From Bacteroidota bacterium (GTDB lineage: Bacteria > Bacteroidota > Bacteroidia > Bacteroidales > VadinHA17): a stretch of 12,302 bases of DNA. The notes beneath the pieces were generated by a model, which was given only the letters and a program-made list of their open reading frames with translations, was not told the DNA's origin and searched no databases. The stretch covers positions 1-12,302 of the forward strand of contig JAUVHQ010000039.1 of NCBI GenBank assembly GCA_030593185.1. The letters are read 5' to 3'. The first letter of the stretch is position 1; the number at the start of each line of letters is the position of its first letter. Shown piece after piece: positions 1 through 5,988 of the stretch. The translations under genes were made by a program, and so were the position numbers.

Positions 1-46
1 CCCTGTGTAATTGCGTTGCACCACTTCGTGGATTACACAGGGCAAG
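1..46 (-). repeat. REP-like hairpin element, CTTG head
   Basis: Read on the minus strand from 46 down to 1, this is CTTG followed by an 11-bp perfect stem (CCCTGTGTAAT at 42-32, ATTACACAGGG at 11-1) and a 20-nt loop. The loop itself can fold into two mini-hairpins: CCAC-GAA-GTGG at 31-21 and TGC-AAC-GCA at 20-12, so the whole could form a three-way junction. The head and outer stem match the elements at 5521-5561 and 5715-5747, which start CCTGCCC. It lies downstream of the symporter stop codon and could also act as a 3'-end structure of that transcript. The structure is directly visible; family membership is inference. Confidence 0.6.
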
Positions 47-116
47 CAATTTCACAGGGTAAACTTCCCTGCGGGGCAGGCACGGCAAGTGTCGCATTTC
101 ACGTGGCAAGCCAGTA
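41..116 (-). repeat. Cluster of degenerate REP-like copies
   Basis: Adjacent to the hairpin at 1-46 are further pieces of the same vocabulary. Positions 41-59 (GGCAAGCAATTTCACAGGG) recur exactly at 3783-3801. Positions 66-79 read on the minus strand give CCTG then CCC-CGCA-GGG, a minimal headed hairpin. Positions 91-116 include GTCGCATTTCACGTGGCAAG, close to the reverse complement of the 41-bp element at 5521-5561. The remainder of the 169-bp gap to the symporter stop (117-169) shows no gene and no clear terminator. Confidence 0.4.
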
Positions 117-169
117 ACGAGTAAAATTTTGTTAACCCGTAACTCTTAGCACTGCATCACCGCAACAGC

Positions 170-2035
170 TTAATTAGCTCTTAGTTTATTAAAAGATTTA
201 AACAGAAAAGCAGTACCTGCAATTGCTATTATTGCAAGAATTGCTCCCTGTCCCGGTTTCTGGTAAACAAAACTACCGATAGAGAAAAGTGAAGAATAAA
301 TAATTATTATACCAACAAAAACCATCAGTATTTGTACAGGCATTTCCCATGCTAGTCCTTTGTCCTGTTCATCCACGGGATCTCCATCTTGTCTGGCATT
401 TTCAACAACTCTTTTCCATCCCGGTCCACCAGGTCTTGCAAGACGGTAGAAGCTACGAAGTGTTTCTGTTGTTTCCGGTCTTGTAAGAATCATGCCAAGG
501 ATCCATGAAATTGTAGTACCAATAAGTGCAATAAGAAGCTTAATCGGAAAAACTGTACCGGATAACGCTTTAGCGCCCATTTCGTGATAATCGGCAGGAA
601 GGGGATAAACATGTTCAAATGTCTCAGCCAGGTGCAGATCATTCGTAAAAAAGACTAATATAACAGCAAGGGTAGTAGCAGCAACCATTGCAACGATTTC
701 AGTCCATGCGTTTATTCTCCACCAGAACCATCGAAGAAGATATATTAGACCTGATCCTGCACCTGACAATAGCAGAATATTAAATGCCTGGGTAGCATCT
801 TCAAGGAAAACGAGCGCTACAAGTCCTGCCAGGACCATTAATAAAACTGTTGATATCCTGCCCATAAGCACAAGTTCTTTTTCAGGGGCATCGGGTCTTA
901 CAAACCTTTTATAGAAGTCGTTTACAATGTATGATGAACCCCAGTTAAGGTGTGTGCCAATGGTTGACATATAGGCAGCAATAATTGATGCAACAACAAG
1001 ACCTAACCATCCGGGGGTAAGTTTTGAAAGCATCACAGGGTATGCAACGTCATCTTTCAGGTATTGATCGGCTATTTCAGGAAACTCTGCTTTAATTGAA
1101 GCAAGGTCAGGATAGATGATAATAGAAGCCAGGGCTACGATGATCCATGGCCATGGTCTTAAGGCATAATGAGCGAAATTAAAAAGCAACGTTGCTCCAA
1201 TAGCATTTTTTTCGTCTTTAGCAGCAAGCATCCTTTGAGCAATATATCCTCCACCACCGGGTTCTGCCCCCGGGTACCACACTGCCCACCATTGCACAGC
1301 TATTGGAATAATTAGCAAGGGGATATAAATCGAAGGATCAGAAAAATCGGGAACAAAACTGAGTTTTTCCTGGAGAGCAGGATGGCTTAACATATTTGTA
1401 AGTCCGCCAACCTCAGGTTGGTTTACCGCAACAACTGCTGCTAAAACTGCTCCGAACATTGCGATACCGTATTGGAAAAAGTCGGCCCATATAACTCCTT
1501 TTAACCCGCCAAGTGATGAATAAAGCACAACTACAATCGATGCTCCTACAACTGTAACCCAGGGTTTAAGACCAAGCATTACGGCACCTATCTTAATTGC
1601 AGCAAGGGTTACAGTTCCCATTATCAGTATGTTAAAAAAGAACCCCAGGTAGACAGACCTGAATCCCCTGAGGAATGATGCAGCTTTTCCACTATATCGT
1701 TTTTCATAAAATCCAAGATCGGTAATTACATTTAATCGACGCCATAATTTGGCATAGATAAATACAGTTACCATACCTGTAATCAGAAATGCCCACCATG
1801 CCCAGTTTTTTGCAACTCCGTTTTCTCTTACCATACCGGTAACGAGATTCGGTGTGTCGGCAGAGAAAGTGCAGGCTACCATCGAAATTCCAAGTAACCA
1901 CCATGGCATACCTCTTCCGCCAAGGAAGAAATCGAGTGAACTTTTACCAGCTGTTCTTGAAGCTATCCAGCCAAGGGATAATACGATAATAAAAAATATT
2001 ATAACAATTGTCCAGTCAATATTGCCTAATTCCAT
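170..2035 (-). CDS. Sodium:solute symporter (SSS family)
   Basis: A 621-residue, very hydrophobic inner-membrane protein with about 14 predicted membrane segments, expected to co-transport a sugar or related small solute with Na+. The family signature GGLKGVIWADFFQ is at residues 177-189. The motif MST...LN..SS....DFYKRF at 356-378 matches the segment that carries the Na+-coordinating Ser/Thr pair (S357, T358) in SSS transporters. A glycine-rich loop lies at 256-264, and a roughly 45-residue polar cytoplasmic linker (about 519-562) precedes the last two helices; its length explains why the protein exceeds the usual 500-550 residues. The ATG lies 57 bp after the GH109 gene on the same strand, so the two are probably one transcript. 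The substrate cannot be read from sequence; GalNAc or L-fucose is inferred from the neighbours. Confidence 0.9.
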   Translation of the reverse strand: MELGNIDWTIVIIFFIIVLSLGWIASRTAGKSSLDFFLGGRGMPWWLLGISMVACTFSADTPNLVTGMVRENGVAKNWAWWAFLITGMVTVFIYAKLWRRLNVITDLGFYEKRYSGKAASFLRGFRSVYLGFFFNILIMGTVTLAAIKIGAVMLGLKPWVTVVGASIVVVLYSSLGGLKGVIWADFFQYGIAMFGAVLAAVVAVNQPEVGGLTNMLSHPALQEKLSFVPDFSDPSIYIPLLIIPIAVQWWAVWYPGAEPGGGGYIAQRMLAAKDEKNAIGATLLFNFAHYALRPWPWIIVALASIIIYPDLASIKAEFPEIADQYLKDDVAYPVMLSKLTPGWLGLVVASIIAAYMSTIGTHLNWGSSYIVNDFYKRFVRPDAPEKELVLMGRISTVLLMVLAGLVALVFLEDATQAFNILLLSGAGSGLIYLLRWFWWRINAWTEIVAMVAATTLAVILVFFTNDLHLAETFEHVYPLPADYHEMGAKALSGTVFPIKLLIALIGTTISWILGMILTRPETTETLRSFYRLARPGGPGWKRVVENARQDGDPVDEQDKGLAWEMPVQILMVFVGIIIIYSSLFSIGSFVYQKPGQGAILAIIAIAGTAFLFKSFNKLRAN

Positions 2036-2092
2036 AATTTTAAAAATGATAAAAGCCCGGAAATCCAGGCGATTGGGGGGTTAGTAATAATA

Positions 2093-3475
2093 TTAATATT
2101 CGTCACTGTTCATAGCAAAGATAGGTTTATTTACAATCCAGCGTCCACGGGTAAAGTCAGGAAAATCCTGTGGTTCACCACCATTGGCAATTGATCTCTC
2201 AGATAGTGGAGAAATTGCACTCCAGGCAGCAGCGTCATAAACATCCAACGGCGGTTGTACATTTCTTTTAACCGATTCAATAAAAGCATTAGCAACAAAG
2301 AAATCCATACCTCCATGTCCCGATCCTTCTGCAAATTCACCATAACGCTTCCAAAGAGGATGGTCATATTTTTCAAGCCATGGTTCCATGTCATCCCACT
2401 GATGTGGTTTGCTCTTGCCTTCTATATAAATTCTTTTTGTGTGACCGTCAAAATCTGTAAGCCCTTTTGTACCCTGAAGGTGAAAGTTAAGAGAATAGGG
2501 GCGTGGCAGGTTGGTGTCATGGGTTACCAGTATTGTTTCTTCATTAGCTGTGTTTATTAAGGTAGTTACAACATCGCCAAGCTCCCATTTGATTTTTGCA
2601 TTGGGATGATCTTTCCCTCCTTCTGGGTGGTTTACGATATAATCGTGTAAACCACGCGACTTGGTTGCAGTGGAAGTGAGAGAAACAAACCGGTTACCCC
2701 TGTTAATATCCAGCCAGGTAGCAACAGGTCCTGCTCCGTGAGTGGGGTAGAGATCCCCATTTCTTTTAATTGAATGCTGTGTGCGCCACCGGGCTTCACC
2801 ATGTGAACCTTTTCCGAAATTTACACCCGGATTGAACTTTACACCACGCAGATCATGCCTGTAACCACACCGGGCATGAACAGGCTCTCCAAAAACTCCC
2901 TGCCTTACCATATTCAGCACTGCCATAACATCGCGGCGGTAACAAACATTTTCCATTATCATGCAGGGAACCCCGGTTTCTTCATATGTGTTTACAAGAT
3001 CCCAGCATTCCTGAAGCGTATTTGCCGCTGATACTTCAACCCCGGCATATTTTCCTGCTTTCATTGTTGCAACAGCCATTCTTGTGTGCCATAGCCATGG
3101 TGTGGAAATTATTACCCCATCAAGGTCATCTCTTTCAACCATTTTTTCAAACGAATATTCATTTTCATCATAAACAGTAGCTTTTGCATGACCAGCCTTT
3201 ACGATCATTTCCTGTGCCTTTATGTTTGCTTCAGGATCGATATCACAGAAAGCAGGAACAATTACATCTTTACGATTAAGTATATTCCGCAGATGACTGC
3301 GCCCTTGACCTCCTACACCGATAAATCCTATGCGTGCTGTTTTGGAAGATAAGTTTGATCCAAAAGATAGATATGGAGCCAGTGAAATACCTATACCGGA
3401 AAGTGCTGCTACTTTAACAAAGTCTCTTCTGTCAATTTTTGAATTATTTTTTTTAGTAAATTTTTTATCAACCAT
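2093..3475 (-). CDS. GH109-type alpha-N-acetylgalactosaminidase
   Basis: This 460-residue protein has a Gfo/Idh/MocA NAD-binding fold. It begins with a Tat-type signal (RRDFVK at 16-21, then a weakly hydrophobic stretch to about 38), predicting folded export. A Rossmann motif GVGGQG is at 53-58. Blocks that I recall from the Elizabethkingia GH109 enzyme are present: EVS (E147), NVCYRRDV (Y179), LYPTHG (Y243, H246), DINRGNR at 256-262 and GHGGMDFF at 386-393. In that family tightly bound NAD+ drives a redox-elimination cleavage of terminal alpha-GalNAc, as in blood-group A antigen. Length and motif order fit GH109 over its full length, so an ordinary Gfo/Idh dehydrogenase is the less likely alternative. 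It is first in a probable operon with the symporter and diverges from the GH29 fucosidase. No Shine-Dalgarno site is evident. Confidence 0.83.
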   Translation of the reverse strand: MVDKKFTKKNNSKIDRRDFVKVAALSGIGISLAPYLSFGSNLSSKTARIGFIGVGGQGRSHLRNILNRKDVIVPAFCDIDPEANIKAQEMIVKAGHAKATVYDENEYSFEKMVERDDLDGVIISTPWLWHTRMAVATMKAGKYAGVEVSAANTLQECWDLVNTYEETGVPCMIMENVCYRRDVMAVLNMVRQGVFGEPVHARCGYRHDLRGVKFNPGVNFGKGSHGEARWRTQHSIKRNGDLYPTHGAGPVATWLDINRGNRFVSLTSTATKSRGLHDYIVNHPEGGKDHPNAKIKWELGDVVTTLINTANEETILVTHDTNLPRPYSLNFHLQGTKGLTDFDGHTKRIYIEGKSKPHQWDDMEPWLEKYDHPLWKRYGEFAEGSGHGGMDFFVANAFIESVKRNVQPPLDVYDAAAWSAISPLSERSIANGGEPQDFPDFTRGRWIVNKPIFAMNSDEY

Positions 3476-3553
3476 ATTAAATTATTTAAAATACAACTAA
3501 TAGTTTTTAAAAAATATATAGAAGCGTAAAACTAAACTAATACACCTGATTTT

Positions 3554-3592
3554 CCAAATGTAATAATAAAATTTGGCTGTTAGTTTAATCAA
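3554..3592 (-). promoter_or_regulatory. Candidate GH109 promoter with inverted repeat
   Basis: On the minus strand TACATTTG (3562-3555) fits the Bacteroidota -7 consensus TAnnTTTG and would give a leader of about 70 nt before the GH109 start. The nearest TTG (3592-3590) is 27 bp upstream, longer than the usual spacing, so the match is partial. An inverted repeat CCAAAT-N11-ATTTGG (3554-3559 and 3571-3576) overlaps the -7 motif and could bind a regulator. A second, wider pair, TAAACTAA at 3533-3540 and TTAGTTTA at 3580-3587, brackets it. Confidence 0.3.
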
Positions 3593-3622
3593 TTGCAGAA
3601 CCAATAAAATATCCTATTTTTG
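3593..3622 (+). promoter_or_regulatory. Candidate plus-strand promoter for the fucosidase
   Basis: TTG at 3593-3595 is followed after 19 bp by TATTTTTG at 3615-3622, an exact TAnnTTTG with normal Bacteroidota spacing. If used, the fucosidase mRNA would have a leader of about 460 nt containing the inverted CTAAGG/CCTTAG arms. I found no better match closer to the start codon, but in AT-rich DNA the motif can occur by chance. Confidence 0.35.
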
Positions 3623-3706
3623 TTAGCATACCAAAAGAAAATAGCTAAATAAAGTGATTAAAAAATGTATTAATTGAAATTATCCTGTAAGTTTTGATTT
3701 TTCCTC

Positions 3707-4034
3707 AAGGCTAAGGCTAAGGCTAAGGCTAAGGTTAAGACAAGGTAATAGGAAGAAGTTTAGGACATAAATAATAAAATATGGCAAGCAATTTCACAGG
3801 GACTGTATGGTAAAAAATATTTGCATTACTTTAAAAGATTTATGAAGTTAACAAAACATATCCTACAGAAGAAAAATACGGGTTATCGAGTTTAAATTCG
3901 ATGATTTAAAACATTGAACATCACCCAAGAAATAGAAATGAAATATATAAATGCAAAAAATTATGTATAAATGAAGGAGGCTAAAAGGTTAATATGTGCA
4001 ATTAAAAACCTTAGCCTTAGCCTCAGCCTTAGCC
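3707..4034. repeat. Inverted pair of hexamer arrays (CTAAGG / CCTTAG)
   Basis: Four perfect CTAAGG units lie at 3711-3734, preceded by AAGG (3707-3710). Their reverse complement, CCTTAG-type units with one change (CCTCAG), lies at 4009-4034. The 26-bp arms can pair with a single mismatch, enclosing about 274 bp. The rest of the 612-bp gap (3476-4087) is AT-rich and holds the promoter candidates, a 19-bp copy of the window's REP-like repeat at 3783-3801, and no credible gene. Confidence 0.75.
3783..3801 (-). repeat. 19-bp dispersed repeat, REP-like relict
   Basis: GGCAAGCAATTTCACAGGG here is identical to positions 41-59. Its minus-strand reading ends in CTTGCC and contains CCCTGTGAAAT, the same words as the head and 5' stem of the complete elements at 1-46 and 5521-5561. 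No partner stem is seen, so it is probably a truncated copy. Confidence 0.55.
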
Positions 4035-4087
4035 TATTACTTAATTAATCAACAAAGTTAAATTCTGATACATTAAATTATAAAATT

Positions 4088-5473
4088 ATGTTTACTTATA
4101 AAAAGCTTCTAAAATTGAATCAGTTTGCTGTTACATGTTTGCTATTAATAATGCTCATTTCCTGTAACCGGGAACAAAAAAGTGATTATCTGAATGAATC
4201 CGGGGAAAAATTTGATCAAAGAATGGAATGGTGGCGTGATGCAGGATTCGGAATGTTTATTCACTGGGGAGTTTACTCTGTTCCTGCAGGGGTTTACAAT
4301 AATGAAGAGATTCCCGGTATTGGCGAATGGATTATGGATAAAGCTAAGATACCAATACCTGAATATGAAAAATTTGCCCGGCAGTTTAACCCTGTTAAAT
4401 TTAATGCACAAGAATGGGTAAGGATCGCCAAAAATGCAGGAATGAAATATATTGTTATTACTTCAAAACATCATGATGGATTCTGTTTGTGGGATACAGA
4501 ACTTACAGATTATAATATTATTGATTATACAGAGTATAAACATGATGTGCTAAAAGAATTATCAAAAGCATGTGAAGATGCAGGGATTAAGTTTTGTTTT
4601 TATCATTCAATTATGGATTGGCACCACCCGGATGCTAAAGGGGATAATTTTCATGATTATCGTGAAAAATACCTAAAACCCCAACTAAAGGAGTTACTAA
4701 CCGGTTACGGTGATATTGGTGTTCTATGGTTTGACGGGGAGTGGATAGAGGAGTGGACCGAGGAACAAGGAAAAGATCTCTATAATTATGTGCGCAATCT
4801 TCAACCTGATATAATTATTAATAACCGTGTTGGTAAGGGACGAAAGGGAATGCAGGGAATGAATAAAGGAAGTGGATATGCCGGTGATTTTGGAACACCT
4901 GAACAGTCGATCCTTGAAGGGAAATCTGATCTTGACTGGGAATCATGCATGACAATGAACGATACATGGGGTTTTAAAAAACATGATCATAACTGGAAAT
5001 CATCCAAAATGTTGATACATAACCTGGTGGATATTGCTGCAAAGGGAGGAAACTACCTTTTAAATGTGGGTCCTACCTCTGAAGGTTTGATACCTGACCC
5101 AAGTGTTGAACGCCTCTCTGAGATGGGTAATTGGATGGATGTGAATTGTGAGGTGATCTATAATTCAATTCCGTTTGAATTCTATAAAGAAGGTGAAAAT
5201 ATCCGGTTCATAAAAAGTAAAAATGACGAATTTATTTATGCTGTAGCCCTTGAATGGCCTGGTAATACTTTAAAGCTGGAAAGTGTTAAAGTTGAGGAAG
5301 GCACTGATGTAAAACTACTTGGATATGATATACCCCTAAAATGGGAAACGGATAACAATAACGGAATTGTTATTTATCTGCCGGAAGAACTTCAGGAACA
5401 GGAAAATCGTCCCTGCAAATATGCCTGGGCATTCAGGATCGAAGGAAAGAAGAATGGAACGATGGAAAGATAG
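4088..5473 (+). CDS. GH29 alpha-L-fucosidase, lipoprotein
   Basis: A 461-residue glycosidase that removes alpha-linked L-fucose with retention of configuration. Residues 1-26 form a lipoprotein signal (basic start, hydrophobic stretch, lipobox LISC with C26), predicting a lipid-anchored envelope enzyme, on the cell surface or facing the periplasm. The GH29 barrel follows: WWRDAGFGMFIHWG at 48-61, KHHDGFCLWD at 127-136, and the VLWFDGEW block at 212-219 with D216 as the expected nucleophile. FGTPEQ at 268-273 offers E272 as a candidate acid/base, which varies between GH29 subfamilies and is uncertain. GGNYLLNVGPTSEG at 320-333 is another family block, and a beta-rich C-terminal region follows. 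The last residues (about KKNGTMER) are encoded by the start of an octamer array, so the native stop may have been lost. Subfamily A or B and linkage cannot be decided here. Confidence 0.93.
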   Translation: MFTYKKLLKLNQFAVTCLLLIMLISCNREQKSDYLNESGEKFDQRMEWWRDAGFGMFIHWGVYSVPAGVYNNEEIPGIGEWIMDKAKIPIPEYEKFARQFNPVKFNAQEWVRIAKNAGMKYIVITSKHHDGFCLWDTELTDYNIIDYTEYKHDVLKELSKACEDAGIKFCFYHSIMDWHHPDAKGDNFHDYREKYLKPQLKELLTGYGDIGVLWFDGEWIEEWTEEQGKDLYNYVRNLQPDIIINNRVGKGRKGMQGMNKGSGYAGDFGTPEQSILEGKSDLDWESCMTMNDTWGFKKHDHNWKSSKMLIHNLVDIAAKGGNYLLNVGPTSEGLIPDPSVERLSEMGNWMDVNCEVIYNSIPFEFYKEGENIRFIKSKNDEFIYAVALEWPGNTLKLESVKVEEGTDVKLLGYDIPLKWETDNNNGIVIYLPEELQEQENRPCKYAWAFRIEGKKNGTMER

Positions 5474-5589
5474 AACGATGGAACGATAGAACGATGGAAA
5501 GATGGAATAGTGGAATGATGCCTGCCCTGTGAAATGCGACGAAGGAGCTATTTCTACAGGGGAATAGTGGAAAGATGGAATAATGGAAA
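5453..5589. repeat. Octamer tandem array (GATGGAAN), interrupted
   Basis: Degenerate 8-bp units of the form GAT(G/A)GAA(A/C/T) run in phase from 5453, inside the last codons of the fucosidase gene, to 5520. They continue from 5562 to 5589. The break is a 41-bp hairpin element (5521-5561) that splits one unit into GATG and GAAT; deleting it leaves the phase intact. Confidence 0.85.
5521..5561 (+). repeat. REP-like 41-bp hairpin element inserted in the array
   Basis: The element reads CCTG, then CCCTGT and GAAAT, a 14-nt loop, ATTTC, one unpaired T, and ACAGGG. The two stem blocks (6 and 5 bp) pair perfectly around the bulged T. Its ends are set by the octamer array: without it 5517-5520 and 5562-5565 join to a perfect GATGGAAT unit. 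Because 5520 and 5561 are both G, the ends could be shifted by one base. There is no target-site duplication and it encodes nothing. Confidence 0.7.
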
Positions 5590-5627
5590 TAAAAAATTGT
5601 ATTACAATGATGCAGTGAAAAAAAACT

Positions 5628-5772
5628 AACCGCAAAGTACGCAAAGAAGGCGCAAAGTTCGCTTAAGAATATATTGAAGACATTTTACATAATATTTGTA
5701 CTTTGCGTTCTTAGCCTGCCCCGTAAGGAAGAATGACTGTACTGGGGCGCATCCTTAGCGTACTTGGCGGTT
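5628..5772. repeat. Inverted repeat of CGCAAAG units
   Basis: The left arm (5628-5662) has units of 9, 11 and 9 bp, each beginning CGCAAAG. The right arm, ending at 5772, carries reverse-complement units of the same lengths in matching order: TTCTTAG-CG, CATCCTTAGCG, TACTTGGCG, then GTT. From memory, this CGCAAAG/CTTTGCG repeat type is widespread between bacterial genes. The right arm is interrupted by the 33-bp element at 5715-5747. Confidence 0.75.
5715..5747 (+). repeat. REP-like 33-bp hairpin element inserted in a repeat arm
   Basis: The element reads CCTG, CCCC, GTA, a 14-nt loop, TAC, one unpaired T, GGGG. It has the same plan as the 41-bp element at 5521-5561, with shorter stems (4 and 3 bp) and an unrelated loop sequence. 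It splits a TTCTTAGCG unit; removing it restores the 9-11-9 bp unit order of the opposite arm. Identical flanking bases leave a one-base uncertainty at each end. Confidence 0.6.
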
Positions 5773-5866
5773 AATTCTTATAAAAATAGGGCTAAGTGTT
5801 GCAGTGTTACGGGTTTCGAGTTACATGTTAACTTTGAACCTTGAACTTTGAACCCTTTTGAAGAAT

Positions 5867-5936
5867 GGAATATGGGGCAATGGAACACTGGATTACCCAG
5901 TATTCCAATATTCCAGGATAACTATGCATTATCCTG
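5867..5936 (+). promoter_or_regulatory. Two adjacent hairpins upstream of fucI
   Basis: The first hairpin pairs GGAATAT (5867-5873) with ATATTCC (5908-5914), and inside it TGGAACACTGG (5881-5891) with CCAGTATTCCA (5897-5907), with one mismatch and a 7-nt left bulge. Directly after it AGGATAA (5915-5921) pairs perfectly with TTATCCT (5929-5935) around a 7-nt loop. The second palindrome ends 9 bp before the -7 motif at 5945, so it could be an operator; the pair could equally end an upstream transcript. The remainder of the 515-bp gap 5474-5988 is repeats. Confidence 0.4.
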
Positions 5937-5944
5937 AAGAACCT

Positions 5945-5952
5945 TATTTTTG
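5945..5952 (+). promoter_or_regulatory. Candidate -7 element of fucI
   Basis: TATTTTTG fits TAnnTTTG and would start transcription about 30 nt before the ATG at 5989. No TTG lies at the expected -33 distance, so support is partial; the adjacent palindrome at 5915-5935 may indicate an activator-dependent or regulated promoter. Confidence 0.3.
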
Positions 5953-5988
5953 CCGGTATTAATATTTCTAAAAACACTCAAGAAAATT

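Noticed and set aside
2093..3475. Ordinary inositol- or glucose-fructose-type Gfo/Idh dehydrogenase
   Set aside because: The EVS, NVCYRRDV, LYPTHG and GHGGMDFF blocks in order match GH109 glycosidases better than the soluble dehydrogenases, though a biochemical test would be decisive.
3971..4048. A 25-codon plus-strand frame starting ATGAAGGAGGCT whose end reads LSLSLSLLLN
   Set aside because: The low-complexity tail is simply the CCTTAG array translated; no ribosome site precedes it and no family is recognisable.
5336..5644. Minus-strand 102-codon frame over the fucosidase end and octamer array
   Set aside because: Its composition (repeated FHYS/SFHRSI words) is the octamer array translated backwards, and it overlaps a real gene.
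5950..5988. TTG start for fucI giving 13 extra residues
   Set aside because: The TTG is part of the candidate -7 motif and the extra residues have no counterpart in FucI; the ATG at 5989 fits better.
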